DNA from: Alphaproteobacteria bacterium | GTDB lineage: Bacteria > Pseudomonadota > Alphaproteobacteria > Rs-D84 | Length of the DNA stretch: 58,212 bases | Direction: 5' to 3' | Assembly (NCBI GenBank): GCA_015062545.1 | Contig: SUUL01000007.1 | Location: 1-58,212, forward strand | Position numbers and translations under genes: made by a program | The notes under the pieces: model-generated | Databases searched by the model: none | What the model was told of the DNA's origin: nothing | The model's input: only the letters and a program-made list of their open reading frames with translations | In this document: positions 27,337 to 37,740 of the stretch, in pieces | Position numbering within the stretch: position 1 is the stretch's first letter | Layout of the letters: every line of letters begins with the position of its first letter

Positions 27337-27552
27337 TTAACGGTCGTTGCGCGAAACCGGTCTATCTATGAACATCCATATCAGCCAAATCAGTGCGGCG
27401 ATACCGATAATTGCATAAACAATATTGCTGGCCAGTGTTGCAGGGCCGAACAAGAACGCGACCAAGTCAAAACCAAAGATACCAACCAACCCCCAGTTCA
27501 GGGCGCCGATAAATGTCAATGGTATCAGAACGTAATTAGTAAGTCCTCTCAT
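27337..27552 (-). CDS. DUF378 family small membrane protein
   Basis: The 71-residue protein starts at 27552, five bases after AGGAGAG; an upstream ATG would translate the ribosome-binding site itself. It has two hydrophobic segments separated by a short turn: LIPLTFIGALNWGLVGIFGFDLVAFLFG and IVYAIIGIAALIWLIWMFI. The LNWGLVG motif is diagnostic for DUF378. The function of the family is unknown. It is a single-gene unit in the inner membrane. Confidence 0.88.
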   Translation of the reverse strand: MRGLTNYVLIPLTFIGALNWGLVGIFGFDLVAFLFGPATLASNIVYAIIGIAALIWLIWMFIDRPVSRNDR

Positions 27553-27721
27553 CTTTTCTCTCCTTTTCAAGGTTTACTTTGTCTTGTTTCAAGACACAGA
27601 TATTATAACCCCTTTTAATTTTTTGTGCAATCATAATACAGACGTTGGGAAAAGGTTCTTATGTTCGGAAAATATACCTTGTTCGGGTTTGTATTGCCGC
27701 AAAATATTGCGTATAATGGGC

Positions 27722-27755
27722 AATAAAAAATCCCCAAAACGGGGGATTTTTTGTT
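27722..27755 (-). terminator. Terminator of the glycyl-tRNA synthetase gene
   Basis: AATCCCC-AAAAC-GGGGGATT with T runs on both sides, directly 3' of the synthetase on the minus strand. The 27570-27720 interval shows no gene. Confidence 0.8.
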
Positions 27756-29115
27756 ACTTGTTAATAATTTCCAGTAATCGCGATGGTACGTCATCAATCG
27801 CGACACGTTCTTGTGCCATTGTATCGCGGTGACGCAGTGTTACTGTATTGTCTTCCATTGTTTGATGGTCAACGGTTATGCATACGGGTGTACCGATTTC
27901 ATCGTGCCGGCGATAATTCTTACCGATGTTGCCGGAATTTTCCAATTCAATACGTCCAATACCCATTTTGCGCAGTTTTGCAACAATGTCATTGGATATA
28001 TTTAATAATTCTGGAACGTTTCGTGCCAGTGGGATAACTGCAGCCTTGACCGGTGACAGGGCAGGTTTCATTTTCAATACGGTACGTGTTTTTCCATCGC
28101 CCAAATCTTCTTCGGTATATGCCTCCAGCATAACAACCAGCATTGCGCGGTTCATACCCATTGCGGTTTCAATTACATATGGGATAAAGTTTGCGCCACT
28201 TTGTGGGTCGGAATAAGACAGTTTTGTTGTGCTGTCCTTGTTTTCCATAACGTTTGCGTTTATCTTGAAGTCTGCTTGTGATTTTGTGTGTGATCCCAAG
28301 TCAAAATCTTGACGATTATGTATTCCTTCTACTTCGTCAAAGCCATCTGGAAATTCGTATTCAATATCATACGCAGCCTTGGCATAGTGTGCCAACTTGT
28401 CGTGTGGTTGAAAGCGCAACTTTTCTGCGGGGATACCCAATACGTTAATCCACCATGCCATACGTTCTTCCATCCACATTTTATGGAATTGTTCGTCATC
28501 GGATGGGTTTACAAAGTATTGCATTTCCGCCTGTTCAAATTCGCGCATACGGAAAACGAATCCGCGTGGTGAGATTTCATTACGGAATGCCTTGCCGATT
28601 TGTGCGATACCAAAAGGTAACTTGTGTGGTTTTGCATCCAATACGTTCTTGAAGTTTGTGTATGTTGTTGTTGCGGTTTCTGGACGCAAATATGCATTGA
28701 TTGCCCCGTCTGCGGTTGCGCCAATGGACAGTCCCATCATTAACTGATATGCGCGCGGTTCTGTAATATCTGTACTGCCACAGTTATCACACTTGGATAA
28801 ATCTTTCATTTTATCTTGGCGCATACGTGTTCCGCACTTTTTACATTCCACCAATGGGTCAGAAAATCCTGCTTCGTGACCGGAATATTTCCACAATAAT
28901 CTGTTTGTGATTAACGCCGCATCCAGACCTTCAATATCATCGCGTGAATAAATCATGGAATTCCACCATGCGTTGCGGATATTTTTCATCAATTCTACAC
29001 CGTATGGACCATAGTCATACGTTCCGCCCAATCCACCATAGATTTCAGAACCTGTAAAAATAAATCCGCGTCTTTTGCATAGTGCGACAATATCGTTAAC
29101 TGTTTTTGCTGGCAT
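27754..29115 (-). CDS. glyS: Glycyl-tRNA synthetase, dimeric (alpha2) type
   Basis: The 453-residue class IIa synthetase charges tRNA-Gly. It has the alpha2-type hallmarks: FIFTGSEIYGGLGGTYDYGPYG at the N-terminus, a zinc-like Cys set (CKKCGTRMRQDK ... CDNCGS), LRPETA near 143, IGKAFRNEISPRGFVFRMREFEQAE (motif 2) and ETAMGMNRAML (motif 3). A C-terminal anticodon-binding domain follows. Most Proteobacteria use the unrelated alpha2-beta2 GlyQ/GlyS enzyme, so this form is a notable replacement. The ribosome-binding site is GGGG. It is a single-gene unit with its own terminator. Confidence 0.94.
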   Translation of the reverse strand: MPAKTVNDIVALCKRRGFIFTGSEIYGGLGGTYDYGPYGVELMKNIRNAWWNSMIYSRDDIEGLDAALITNRLLWKYSGHEAGFSDPLVECKKCGTRMRQDKMKDLSKCDNCGSTDITEPRAYQLMMGLSIGATADGAINAYLRPETATTTYTNFKNVLDAKPHKLPFGIAQIGKAFRNEISPRGFVFRMREFEQAEMQYFVNPSDDEQFHKMWMEERMAWWINVLGIPAEKLRFQPHDKLAHYAKAAYDIEYEFPDGFDEVEGIHNRQDFDLGSHTKSQADFKINANVMENKDSTTKLSYSDPQSGANFIPYVIETAMGMNRAMLVVMLEAYTEEDLGDGKTRTVLKMKPALSPVKAAVIPLARNVPELLNISNDIVAKLRKMGIGRIELENSGNIGKNYRRHDEIGTPVCITVDHQTMEDNTVTLRHRDTMAQERVAIDDVPSRLLEIINK

Positions 29116-29202
29116 AATTAACCCCTATAATCTCTATAAATATAACACGCCTGTATTTTATACCGATTTTACCAATTTGCAAGATTGAATTTTGGTAAAA
29201 GA

Positions 29203-29232
29203 TTAAAAAACCCGCCGATTGGCGGGTTTTAT
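29203..29232 (-). terminator. Terminator of the rplU-rpmA operon
   Basis: AAACCCGCC-GATT-GGCGGGTTT, with the T tract on the minus strand, directly after rpmA. Confidence 0.85.
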
Positions 29233-29498
29233 TATTTTGCTTCGTCTTCTGGGACAACGGAAACCGTTCTGCGGTCACCATTACCTTTCTTAAACTTCAC
29301 AATACCCGCAATCTTTGCAAAGATTGTGTGGTCTTTACCCATGCCAACATTCAAGCCAGGGTGCACAGATGTGCCGCGCTGACGGATGATGATGTTGCCT
29401 GGGATAACGCGACTGCCACCAGATTTTTTTATACCCAGTCTTCTTCCTTCTGAGTCGCGTCCGTTCATTGATGCCGAACCAGCTTTTTTATGTGCCAT
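29232..29498 (-). CDS. rpmA: 50S ribosomal protein L27
   Basis: The 88-residue protein has the L27 N-terminus [17 protein letters not shown] and the core [24 protein letters not shown] and [12 protein letters not shown]27 reaches the peptidyl-transferase centre. It follows rplU by 12 bases in the usual two-gene operon. There is no N-terminal extension of the kind cleaved in Firmicutes. Confidence 0.98.
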   Translation of the reverse strand: MAHKKAGSASMNGRDSEGRRLGIKKSGGSRVIPGNIIIRQRGTSVHPGLNVGMGKDHTIFAKIAGIVKFKKGNGDRRTVSVVPEDEAK

Positions 29499-29510
29499 AG
29501 TTCTGCCTCC

Positions 29511-29810
29511 TTATGCCTTGATTTCTTTGATTTTCAAAACAGTAATGAACTGACGATGACCGGCTGTGCGGCGATAGTTCTGACGGCGTTTCTTTTTGAA
29601 CACCAGAACTTTGTCAGCGCGTTTCTGTTCAACAACTTCTGCGACAATTTTGGCACCATCAACAAATGGAGTGCCGATTTTGTCACCGACCATTAATACT
29701 TGGTCAAATTCAACCGTACCTTCGGCATTCAGTTTTTCAACCTTGATAATATCGCCAGTTGCCACGCGATATTGTTTGCCACCGGTTTGAAAGATTGCAA
29801 ATTCGCTCAT
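29511..29810 (-). CDS. rplU: 50S ribosomal protein L21
   Basis: The 99-residue protein starts at 29810 ([16 protein letters not shown]), after AAGAG; the longer ORF start is not supported. It has the L21 signatures [11 protein letters not shown] near the start and [16 protein letters not shown] near the end. L21 binds 23S rRNA. The normal rplU-rpmA order is kept. Confidence 0.97.
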   Translation of the reverse strand: MSEFAIFQTGGKQYRVATGDIIKVEKLNAEGTVEFDQVLMVGDKIGTPFVDGAKIVAEVVEQKRADKVLVFKKKRRQNYRRTAGHRQFITVLKIKEIKA

Positions 29811-29941
29811 TTTCTTTCTCTTGTTATTTATTTTGTTTATCGTTTTTACGTCATTTGACGAAAAGTTTATGCAAATTCTATTCTTTTTTATATAAAAGTC
29901 AAGTGTTTTGTAGAAAAAAATATGCAAATATATATTTTTTA

Positions 29942-29975
29942 CAAAAAAAATCCCGCCATTTTGGCGGGATTTTTA
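29942..29975 (-). terminator. Terminator of the 1367-residue gene
   Basis: ATCCCGCC-ATTTT-GGCGGGAT with A/T tracts; directly 3' of the stop at 29978. Confidence 0.85.
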
Positions 29976-29977
29976 CC

Positions 29978-32900
29978 TTAGTTTGCCAAATTACTTTGGA
30001 TTTCTTGAATCAGCTTACGTTTTTGTGCTTCTGTTAACGTTTTGTCTTCACTTATTGCCTTGATGCGTTTCGAGGCTTCTTTTATTTTTGTATTCTTAAC
30101 GTCTGCCGATGTTTTATCTGTCAGACCACGTATTGCATTGCCGATTTTTTGACCAAAGCTGCGTGCTTTGTCAGCATTGGTTTTGGCTATTTTTGCCTTG
30201 GATTCGGCATTGTTTTGTTCTGTTTCGCGTTCTGCTTTTCTTGTTTTTTCTTTTTGTACGGCAATTTTTGTTTTTACTTTTTCTTTTTCATAAGAATCCA
30301 CCAATGCTTCCAAAGGTTTGCTTAATGCGCCCCAGAACTTTGCCATTTTGGCTTGTCCGCGATAGTAATTTGTGCTGACTTGCCCTTTGGCTTGTTCCTT
30401 GTCTATCTTGGCTTGGATTCTGGTCATGGCCAGTTCTAATTTCTTTTCTGCCATCAAGTCATCCGCAGCGGCGGATGCGGCTTGTGCATGTTTTATGTTT
30501 TGTTTCAATACTTCCAATGCGTGCTTGGCTTGTTTCAGTTCTTCGGCACGTTCGTGGTCGTTTTTGACAGAATCTTTTTTCAATTCTGCATTCAATTTTG
30601 CGATTTCAGCATCTATCTGTCCCTGCAGTTTGATTGCTTTTTCTTTATTCTTTTGTTCTAAATCTTGTTGTTTTGTCATTCCTTCTTCCTTTTTCCTCTT
30701 GCGTTTTTCACGCTCTTGTTTAGTTTTTGCTTTTTCCAGTTTGGCTTCTTCTTCGGCCAATTCAGCAGCATTTCGTATTTTGCGTCGTCTGGCATCGTGT
30801 ACAATTTGTTGCGATTTACGTACAATACGATCAATCGCGTTACCGCTGGCGCGCATAACATCAAAAATACCATCTTTTAATGTGCCAAAAAATCCACGTT
30901 TTTCCGGTTCGGGCACTGGCACTGGCTCTGGTTTCGGTTCAGGTTCCGGCTGTGGCACAGGATCTGGCTCTGGTTCTGGTTTTGGTTCAGGTTCCGGCTG
31001 TGGCTCTGGTTTTGGTTCTGGCAGAGGTGTGTCTTCAAAAGGAATCTCCAGATCCTGTTCACCTGTTGTTGTTTTTCTTTTGCGTTTTCTGCGTTTCCAG
31101 TCTAATGGGCCATGTTCGCCCCCGTGTCCGCGCTCTTCTTCGTTGCTTGGCACTGGCTTCGGTTCAGGGTCCGGCTCTGGTTCTGGTTTCGGTTCAGGTT
31201 CCGGCTGTGGCACAGGCTGTGGCTCTGGTTTCGGCTCTGGCTCTGGCAGAGGTTTTGGTTCCGGTTGCGGATTGTTTTCGCCCCCGTGTTCATGTTCTTC
31301 TTCTGTTTCGTGCGGTTTTATATCTTCTGCCTGGTTTTTGCGTTTTGCACGTTTTACAATGTCTGCCAATGCGCCCGCGCGTTCTTTCAGGCCCCTGTAA
31401 TATCCCTGTGGTATTACGCGTGGTTCGTATATTCCCATTGTGCCGATGCCCGCAGGAAATGCCAGTTCGTTTGGTGTAAAGATACTGGTCGTATCTGTTA
31501 TTTGTACAGGTGTAGATACATCAACGTGTGTAAATACGGGGGTATCGTGGTTTACAAATGTTGAATATACATCGTTTCCTGGTACCAGTTGCCCACTGGC
31601 ATCGTATGCTGCATTTGCTGGCAAACTGTCAAGGACAGGTGCGCCCGGAACGTATCCAACTGTATTTGTTGCAGATATGTGCGGATTAAAGTGTTCAAAC
31701 GCGGCCAAACTTTCTGGGGTCAAGTTGACTTCATTTCCGCTGATGGAACCACGCAGTGCAGCCAATGCATCATCTGACATTCCGATCGAGTTAAAATAAG
31801 CAGGTCCCAGATTGTGATCTGTTGCGTCATGGTATGCCATTAAATACCTGATGGAATCATCGCGGCTCAGTCCTGCGTCCATCAGTCCGTCTATACGTGC
31901 ATCCAGTTGTTCTGGTGATTCCCACATGTTTAATATGCGTTCATTATTTTCAATTACGCCATCAGAATATACACGTTCTTGATGTGTTTCGTATTCTGTG
32001 CGAGTTGTTTCTATGGTTTGTTCGGTTTTGAACAATGTTGAATCTGTGTTATTGTTTACATAGTTTACGATACCGTTCATTGCGGCATTGCCGGCCATTG
32101 CACCTAATGCGCCAGATATACCGACCCCCAACGCCCCCGCCAGTGCCTGTCCGCGCGAATATCCTGCGGCGACTGCATCTTTATATGTTGCGGTGGCGGT
32201 TGTTCCTGCGCCAACGGCCATTGCACCCATTCCAAAGGCTGCGGACAATTCAGGGTTTCCTGTTGCCATGCTTATAACGGCGGCGGTTGCCAGTCCTGTT
32301 GTAACGGCGGGGCCCCAATTCCGTTTGTCGGACAGAAAGTCTTTGATACCGTGTGGTTTACCTAATTTCTTTTGTTCTTGCCGCCACTTGTACCCTTGGT
32401 AAATCATGTTTCCGATACCGATTGTGGTACCAATGGCGGCCCCCATATATGCAACGCCGGTCGCTTTGCCAATAAAAGTCAGGCCTGCGGCCACAGCTGC
32501 GCCCATGCCAAAGTTTTTCAGCATTCTTTTAAAGAATCCGACTTTCTTTTTACGGTTGTCTGCACCGGCATGTTCACTGCGTGTTTCTGCCAATCTGTCA
32601 ATGTCTTGGATTGTGTTCAGTGGTTCATATACAACATCTTTGTCTGCACCGACTTTCTGTGCCAAGCGATATGAATATCCTGCAATATCGTTTGTGTGTG
32701 CATCCAATGCGTCCTGATATCCCTGGTCAGATATTTCTGCACCATTTGTTTTAATATTATCCCACAGCTGTTTTACTTGTTCATCATCGCGGTATTTTTC
32801 TGGGTCTGATACGATACGTTGTGTAATTTGGTCAGGAATACCGATTTCTGCGAACGTAAAAGGAACCTCTTCATCCAGTTCTTGTTGCAGGTTCATATCT

Positions 32901-34081
32901 GCCACAGGCACATCTAATTTCCCCACATTATGTATTGCCACGTCATTTTTTGACAGCTTTATAACCTGTGCCAATCGTCCATGTGGGTTAATTTTATATC
33001 CCGGCATGTAATCCAAAGCCGGCTTTCCGTCTTTGTCCAAGAACTGTGGAATCGGCTTTCCATTTTCGTCCAAGAACTTATATTGTGCTGTGACCGCCAC
33101 TACGTCATCAGATACATTAATTTCTGACAAGCGTTGCGTTAAGTCTTGCCAACGTTCTTTCAGTTGGTCTGCGTGTTCTGGGTTCAGCTTTGTCAGATTA
33201 TACAGTTGGTCGTATTCTGCAATCAAAGATTCCAGGGTTGCGCGCGCCTGATCGATTTCTTGGTTCAGTTTTTTGTTATATTTTTGTGTTGTTGTGTTCT
33301 GGTCGGGTGTAATAATTGCATCTTTTTGGCGTTCGTCCATCATTTTGATGTATCCGTCATGGATATCAATTACTTTGAATGGGTCCATAAACCAGTTTTT
33401 TGATGTTGCATTAAATTCTGCGATTAATGCATCCATACGTGTTGCCAATGTGCTGAAACGGTTATACAGATGTGCTTTTTCCTGTTCTGATGCCGTGGCC
33501 AGAGAATTTTTTACATGTATATATGCGTTGGTTAATATTGCTGGGGGGACACTGTCAAACAATTCCTTGTTATCCATTATTGCATCAACAAAGCGCATGG
33601 CGTATTCTTGCTGCTGTTTTTCATTCATTTTTACGCCATCAATGGTTTTGGCAACTGCCGCCGGCGACATGTTGTTAAAGTCCATGTTCTTATCAATCAA
33701 CCCCATCGTCTGATAAACTTTCAGTGTAATCTGATTAAATTTTATCTGGTTTTCATCGGATGTATTGGCATAGACGATATTTTTATCCGCATTTGCAATT
33801 TGATTTTCCAATTTATTAATAAGGCTTTCATAATTTGCGGTTGCGCGCGCCCCTATTTCGGTCAGAACATGTCTGCCTTGTTCATCTGTTTGGGTACCGA
33901 AAGTCTGCAAAAAATCGCCAAAGATATCCAGTGCAACCCCATCAATATCTGCCTTGTTGTCGGCAAAATCCGACAAAATTTCATTTGCTTTGTTCTGTAT
34001 ATCTGTGCGTTCTTGGTCGTTTTTTGCGTTATGAAAATCATGCATTAGTTGTTCCAAGTCGGCCTTGCTTAATATTTTCAT
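29978..34081 (-). CDS. Very large protein with a glycine-rich hydrophobic core, two Pro-Glu-Pro-Lys spacers and a C-terminal coiled coil
   Basis: The 1367-residue protein has no signal peptide. Residues 1-510 are mostly helical and polar. Residues about 520-690 hold Gly/Ala-rich hydrophobic helices ([53 protein letters not shown]) that could insert in a membrane. Residues about 700-930 form another domain. Two blocks of alternating Pro with Glu/Lys (coded near 31150-31270 and 30900-31030) flank a basic segment (KRRKRKRK). The last 300 residues are a long charged coiled coil. The AAGGAA ribosome-binding site and an extended -10 support the start. The layout is like secreted effectors or large structural proteins, but no family was recognised. 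Confidence 0.8.
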   Translation of the reverse strand: MKILSKADLEQLMHDFHNAKNDQERTDIQNKANEILSDFADNKADIDGVALDIFGDFLQTFGTQTDEQGRHVLTEIGARATANYESLINKLENQIANADKNIVYANTSDENQIKFNQITLKVYQTMGLIDKNMDFNNMSPAAVAKTIDGVKMNEKQQQEYAMRFVDAIMDNKELFDSVPPAILTNAYIHVKNSLATASEQEKAHLYNRFSTLATRMDALIAEFNATSKNWFMDPFKVIDIHDGYIKMMDERQKDAIITPDQNTTTQKYNKKLNQEIDQARATLESLIAEYDQLYNLTKLNPEHADQLKERWQDLTQRLSEINVSDDVVAVTAQYKFLDENGKPIPQFLDKDGKPALDYMPGYKINPHGRLAQVIKLSKNDVAIHNVGKLDVPVADMNLQQELDEEVPFTFAEIGIPDQITQRIVSDPEKYRDDEQVKQLWDNIKTNGAEISDQGYQDALDAHTNDIAGYSYRLAQKVGADKDVVYEPLNTIQDIDRLAETRSEHAGADNRKKKVGFFKRMLKNFGMGAAVAAGLTFIGKATGVAYMGAAIGTTIGIGNMIYQGYKWRQEQKKLGKPHGIKDFLSDKRNWGPAVTTGLATAAVISMATGNPELSAAFGMGAMAVGAGTTATATYKDAVAAGYSRGQALAGALGVGISGALGAMAGNAAMNGIVNYVNNNTDSTLFKTEQTIETTRTEYETHQERVYSDGVIENNERILNMWESPEQLDARIDGLMDAGLSRDDSIRYLMAYHDATDHNLGPAYFNSIGMSDDALAALRGSISGNEVNLTPESLAAFEHFNPHISATNTVGYVPGAPVLDSLPANAAYDASGQLVPGNDVYSTFVNHDTPVFTHVDVSTPVQITDTTSIFTPNELAFPAGIGTMGIYEPRVIPQGYYRGLKERAGALADIVKRAKRKNQAEDIKPHETEEEHEHGGENNPQPEPKPLPEPEPKPEPQPVPQPEPEPKPEPEPDPEPKPVPSNEEERGHGGEHGPLDWKRRKRKRKTTTGEQDLEIPFEDTPLPEPKPEPQPEPEPKPEPEPDPVPQPEPEPKPEPVPVPEPEKRGFFGTLKDGIFDVMRASGNAIDRIVRKSQQIVHDARRRKIRNAAELAEEEAKLEKAKTKQEREKRKRKKEEGMTKQQDLEQKNKEKAIKLQGQIDAEIAKLNAELKKDSVKNDHERAEELKQAKHALEVLKQNIKHAQAASAAADDLMAEKKLELAMTRIQAKIDKEQAKGQVSTNYYRGQAKMAKFWGALSKPLEALVDSYEKEKVKTKIAVQKEKTRKAERETEQNNAESKAKIAKTNADKARSFGQKIGNAIRGLTDKTSADVKNTKIKEASKRIKAISEDKTLTEAQKRKLIQEIQSNLAN
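30898..31275 (-). repeat. Two low-complexity blocks coding Pro-Glu/Lys repeats
   Basis: Near 30900-31030 and 31150-31275 the DNA is built from tandem TGG/TTC-type hexamers that encode PEPKPEPEP-like stretches of the large protein. The two blocks are near-copies and could recombine. Confidence 0.8.
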
Positions 34082-34184
34082 TATAAAATTCCTTTCTTTC
34101 TGATGCCGTCAGATGCGCATAGTATGACAAATGCAAAATGGAACATCGGTCAACTGTGCAAAATATGTTCCTCTCTCGTGGTGA

Positions 34185-34193
34185 ATTATATCA
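34185..34193 (-). promoter_or_regulatory. Extended -10 promoter of the 1367-residue gene
   Basis: On the minus strand TGATATAAT lies about 100 bases upstream of the ATG, giving a leader of roughly 97 bases. The rest of 34082-34248 shows no gene. Confidence 0.55.
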
Positions 34194-34248
34194 TAGAAAA
34201 CAGTGCAAAAAAACAAAAATATCTGGGGTGGCCGGAATAAAAAATTGT

Positions 34249-34282
34249 AAAAAAGAAGCCCCCCAATCGGGGAACTTTCTTT
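34249..34282 (-). terminator. Terminator of rpmG
   Basis: CCCC-GATT-GGGG stem (complement of 34262-34273) followed on the minus strand by a GGCTTC and T run. Confidence 0.65.
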
Positions 34283-34309
34283 CAATACCTTATAAATGCC
34301 TAAAATAAA

Positions 34310-34489
34310 CTAGTGAGGCATTTTTGCTTCTGTGAACACGACATGCTTGCGCAATTTTTTGTCGTATTTACGGAATTTCATTTTGCCTGCTGTGTTTTCA
34401 GACTTAGTATTTTTAGTTGTGATATAGAACACCCCTGTTTCAGGATTTCTTAACTGTACAACTTCTTTGCTGCCTTTTTTAGATGCCAT
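34310..34489 (-). CDS. rpmG: 50S ribosomal protein L33
   Basis: This 59-residue protein reads MASKKGSKEVVQLRNPETG then VFYITTKNTKS, KFRKYDKKLRKHVVFTEAKMPH, which is the L33 pattern without Cys, as in Alphaproteobacteria. It lies on the minus strand, has AAAGGCG upstream and a terminator downstream. It is a single-gene unit. Confidence 0.93.
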   Translation of the reverse strand: MASKKGSKEVVQLRNPETGVFYITTKNTKSENTAGKMKFRKYDKKLRKHVVFTEAKMPH

Positions 34490-34623
34490 TTTATTTCGCC
34501 TTTATATTATTCTGCGCCAGATTGTAGGTTAAATTTTACTGGAAATCAAGTTTTTTTTATCATAAAATATGAAAACTGTTAAAAAAACAGAAAATATAAT
34601 GCGGGGGGCGACCACGAAGTGCC

Positions 34624-34650
34624 GCCATACCCGCGGAACGCGGGTATGGC
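34624..34650. repeat. Perfect inverted repeat overlapping the 5' end of tRNA-Leu
   Basis: Eleven-base arms (GCCATACCCGC at 34624-34634 and GCGGGTATGGC at 34640-34650) flank a five-base loop. The right arm is the first 11 bases of the tRNA, so the leader can pair with the acceptor arm. Confidence 0.8.
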
Positions 34651-34724
34651 GAAACTGGTAGACGCGCTGGATTTAGGTTCCAGTGGGGCAACCCATAGGA
34701 GTTCGAGTCTCCTTACCCGCACCA
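34640..34724 (+). tRNA. tRNA-Leu (anticodon UAG)
   Basis: This is an 85-base class II tRNA with acceptor GCGGGTA/TACCCGC, anticodon loop TTTAGGT (anticodon TAG), a variable arm (TGGGGCAACCCATA), the T-arm GAGTTCGAGTCTC and an encoded CCA. Confidence 0.95.
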
Positions 34725-34896
34725 CCAAAATCCATAATTTTTCGCGGATACCTGTTGAGCCATAGGCGACTACGTAGCGCAGCGCGCGTTGAAAATTTGA
34801 GTGTCTCGGCTGTGCGGATGCACAGACGGACGGAAAGCCCCAGCGATGATTTTTTCTGTTGTTATTTTTTTTCAAATGTTCTAAATTTTTATCACT
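34725..34896 (+). other. Non-coding stretch between tRNA-Leu and parC
   Basis: The 172 bases hold a G+C-rich part (34750-34850) with several short inverted repeats (for example GCGCAGCGCGCG, GTGCGGATGCAC) and then an AT-rich part ahead of parC. An ORF on the opposite strand runs through the tRNA and is not a gene. The CTACGTAGCG word recurs downstream of tRNA-Glu. No terminator of clear quality was seen. Confidence 0.5.
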
Positions 34897-37128
34897 ATGA
34901 GTAAAGAAATTATTGAAAATATTGATTCACAACAGTTGTCAGACGCGTTGTCTGAACGTTATCTGTCTTACGCGGTCAGTACGATTGTATCCCGCGCATT
35001 ACCTGATGTTCGTGATGGGTTAAAGCCTGTACATCGCCGCATTTTATATTCCATGTTGCGTCAGAAATTGGCACCGCATGCCGCGTTTCGTAAATGTGCG
35101 ACCGTTGTTGGTGATGTGTTGGGGCACTATCACCCGCACGGGGACAGTTCTGTTTATGACGCGATGGTGCGACTGGCTCAGGATTTTTCTGTGCGTTATC
35201 CGTTGATTGATGGTCAGGGTAACTTTGGTAATATTGACGGTGACCCCCAGGCTGCATACCGATATACGGAATCTAAGATGACCGAAGCCGCCATGTTGAT
35301 TATGGAAGGGTTGGACGAAGACAGTGTTGATATGATGCCAAACTTTGATGGCACAACTGTTGAACCGGTCGTGATGCCGGGGGCGTTTCCGAATCTGTTG
35401 GCAAACGGTGGTATGGGTATTGCGGTTGGTATGGCGACCAATATACCGACCCACAACGTGGCCGAAGTTTGTGATGCGTTAAATCTGGTTGTTGATAAAC
35501 CTGATGCGACAACGGCCCAGATTATGAAGAAAATGATTGGACCTGACTTTCCAACGGGTGGCGTTTTAATTGATGGTTTTGACACCATTGTAAAAAATTA
35601 TGAAACAGGTCGTGGCGCGTTCCGTATTCGTGCGCGTTGGGAAATTGAAAATTTGGAACGTGGTGGTTGGCAGGTTGTAATTTCTGAAATCCCATACGGG
35701 ATTGTAAAATCTAAATTGGTTGAACAAATTGCGACATTGATTGATTCCAAGAAATTACCCTTGGTTGATGATATTATTGATGAATCTACAACGGATGTTC
35801 GTATTGTAATCACGCCAAAGTCGCGCAATATTCCTGCGGATAAAATGATGGCGCATTTATTTGCGATGTCTGATTTGGAATACCGCTTCAATATGAACTT
35901 TAACGTCATTGATTCCAAGGGTGCGCCACGTGTTATGCCGATTGGTGATGTGCTGCGTGAATTTATTGCGCATCAAAAAACGGTTCTGCAACGCCGTACA
36001 AATTGGCGATTGGCGAACATTGCGCGCCGGTTGGAAATTTTGGGTGGTTTATTGGTTGTATATCTGAATCTGGACAGGGTGATTGAGATAATTCGCAACG
36101 AAGACGATGCCAAGGCTGTCTTGATGGCGGAATTTAATCTGACAGAAATTCAGGTAGAGGCAATCTTGAATACCCGCCTGCGTTCTTTGCGCAAACTGGA
36201 AGAAATGGAAATCAAGCGCGAAGATGCGGCCCTGCGTGAAGAGCAGGCACAACTGCAGACCCTGTTGGCCAGCGAAGATGCCCAGAATGAACAGTTAAAG
36301 GCATGGTTTAATGATATTAAAAAGACCTATGACAAGAAGACGAAGTTGGGTCGCCGCCGCACAACATGGGCGGAACAAACCGAAGAGATTGTTGTAAATG
36401 CGGATGAATTTATTGAAAAAGAACCACTGACCATCATCTTGTCTAATATGGGTTGGATACGTGCCGCCAAGGGGCATTTGGATCTGAATTCATTGGATTT
36501 GAAATTCAAGGAAGGCGATGAACTGCACAGCGCATTCCATGCGATGTCCACGGATAAAATCAATTTGTTTGGTGCGTCCGGCAAAATGTTTACGTTGTCC
36601 GCGAACGAATTGCCGTCTGCGCGTGGCTTTGGTGAATCTGTTCGTATGATGGCGGATATTGGTGCAGACGAAGATATTGTCCGTGCGTTTGTGTTGGATA
36701 TAAATGCCAAGTATTTATTGGTGTCACGTCATGGAAACGGATTTGTGATTTCAGGTGATAATTGCTTGGCACAAACCAAAAACGGCAAGCAAGTTATGAA
36801 TGTTGATGCAAAGAATCCTGCGCATATGTGTGTGCCTGTGACTGGTGATATGATTGCGATGTCTGGGTCAAATGACAAGTTGTTGATATTCGCAACGGAT
36901 GAAATTCCACAGATGTCACGCGGCAAGGGGGTTATTTTGCAGAAGTATAATGCAGAACGAACCTATGTTCTGGATATTATGTTCTTTAATGAATCTGACG
37001 GATTTGGTTGGACAACAGGTCGTGGTACAACCAAGATGGAAAACTGGTCACCGTGGCGTGGCCGGCGCGCTTCCCAAGGGCGTACAGTTCCTGTTGGATT
37101 CCCGCGCAGCGGAAAGTTTGGAAAATAA
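34897..37128 (+). CDS. parC: DNA topoisomerase IV subunit A
   Basis: The 743-residue protein has the type IIA topoisomerase core: [28 protein letters not shown] at about 25-51, [17 protein letters not shown] at 79-95, [18 protein letters not shown] with catalytic Tyr about 123, and the coiled coil near 360-460. ParC with ParE decatenates daughter chromosomes. It is ParC rather than GyrA because it is shorter and its C-terminal beta-propeller lacks a GyrA-box (QRRGGKG). S84 and D88 are at the quinolone-resistance positions and look wild-type. The ATG has no strong ribosome-binding site. Confidence 0.93.
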   Translation: MSKEIIENIDSQQLSDALSERYLSYAVSTIVSRALPDVRDGLKPVHRRILYSMLRQKLAPHAAFRKCATVVGDVLGHYHPHGDSSVYDAMVRLAQDFSVRYPLIDGQGNFGNIDGDPQAAYRYTESKMTEAAMLIMEGLDEDSVDMMPNFDGTTVEPVVMPGAFPNLLANGGMGIAVGMATNIPTHNVAEVCDALNLVVDKPDATTAQIMKKMIGPDFPTGGVLIDGFDTIVKNYETGRGAFRIRARWEIENLERGGWQVVISEIPYGIVKSKLVEQIATLIDSKKLPLVDDIIDESTTDVRIVITPKSRNIPADKMMAHLFAMSDLEYRFNMNFNVIDSKGAPRVMPIGDVLREFIAHQKTVLQRRTNWRLANIARRLEILGGLLVVYLNLDRVIEIIRNEDDAKAVLMAEFNLTEIQVEAILNTRLRSLRKLEEMEIKREDAALREEQAQLQTLLASEDAQNEQLKAWFNDIKKTYDKKTKLGRRRTTWAEQTEEIVVNADEFIEKEPLTIILSNMGWIRAAKGHLDLNSLDLKFKEGDELHSAFHAMSTDKINLFGASGKMFTLSANELPSARGFGESVRMMADIGADEDIVRAFVLDINAKYLLVSRHGNGFVISGDNCLAQTKNGKQVMNVDAKNPAHMCVPVTGDMIAMSGSNDKLLIFATDEIPQMSRGKGVILQKYNAERTYVLDIMFFNESDGFGWTTGRGTTKMENWSPWRGRRASQGRTVPVGFPRSGKFGK

Positions 37129-37155
37129 AAATCGCCCGTTTGGGCGATTTTTTAT
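37125..37155 (+). terminator. Terminator of parC
   Basis: ATCGCCC-GTTT-GGGCGAT (37131-37148) with a T run; directly after parC. Confidence 0.85.
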
Positions 37156-37170
37156 AAATTGTATAAATCT

Positions 37171-37449
37171 TTATTGTGATATTTTATGCTTGATTTCGCG
37201 GATGCGCGCCAAGATTTCTTTCAAATCGGCCTCGCTTGCGGCGGGGGCAGGGCGATTGTGCAATTCGTCTGCCAACACAATACACAGTGTTGCCAACAAA
37301 GAACTTTCTGGCAATGGTCCAATCTTGTCCAGGATTTCGCGTGCGCGCAAATCAACCATACGCCCCAGTTCAATCAAGCGAGATTCCTGACCGTCTTCGC
37401 ATCCCATTGGATAATTTTTATTAACAATCGGTATGGATACAACACTCAT
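37171..37449 (-). CDS. zapA: Cell division protein ZapA
   Basis: The 92-residue protein shows the ZapA pattern: VSIPIVNKNYPMGCEDGQESRLIELGRMVDLRAREI, then LLATLCIVLADEL and a C-terminal helix. ZapA cross-links FtsZ filaments at the division site. Its ATG overlaps the stop of the upstream small coiled-coil gene (ATGA), so the two are translationally coupled. Confidence 0.9.
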   Translation of the reverse strand: MSVVSIPIVNKNYPMGCEDGQESRLIELGRMVDLRAREILDKIGPLPESSLLATLCIVLADELHNRPAPAASEADLKEILARIREIKHKISQ

Positions 37450-37658
37450 TTCTTTAACTTCTTTAGTATGGACAGTGATTTATCAATCATTTCATTTGCG
37501 CGCGAATTCTTGTCCCGCAGGGTTCTTACCTGTTGGGTCAAGATTGCAACTTCTAAATCTGTTTGTTTGCCTGCATGAATTGCGGTGCCACGTAACTTAG
37601 CGGCGGCTTCTTCTAAATTGGATAATTCTTGAAAAATTTGTTGTTTTATATCTGCCAT
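37446..37658 (-). CDS. Small coiled-coil protein upstream of zapA
   Basis: The 70-residue protein is one long helix with heptads (IFQELSNLEEAAAKLRG, LEVAILTQQVRTLRDKN). It overlaps zapA by four bases. In many Alphaproteobacteria zapA is preceded by a small coiled-coil gene of the ZapB/DUF4164 type, and this fits that slot. The role in division is inferred from context. Confidence 0.72.
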   Translation of the reverse strand: MADIKQQIFQELSNLEEAAAKLRGTAIHAGKQTDLEVAILTQQVRTLRDKNSRANEMIDKSLSILKKLKK

Positions 37659-37703
37659 ACATTCAGTTTAAGATATTTTTTGTGTGCGTTCAACCTTAAA
37701 ATG

Positions 37704-37712
37704 TGATATAAT
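37704..37712 (+). promoter_or_regulatory. Extended -10 promoter
   Basis: TGATATAAT lies 29 bases before the ATG at 37741 and opens the three-gene envelope cluster. Confidence 0.55.
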
Positions 37713-37740
37713 GCGGTCATAATTGTGGGGGATTGGTTAT

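Noticed and set aside
30372-31400. 342-residue ORF opposite the 1367-residue gene
   Set aside because: Ser/Gly/Phe-rich low-complexity shadow of the coiled-coil and Pro-repeat coding sequence.
34579-34875. 98-residue ORF on the minus strand
   Set aside because: It crosses tRNA-Leu antisense; no ribosome-binding site and no plausible protein features.
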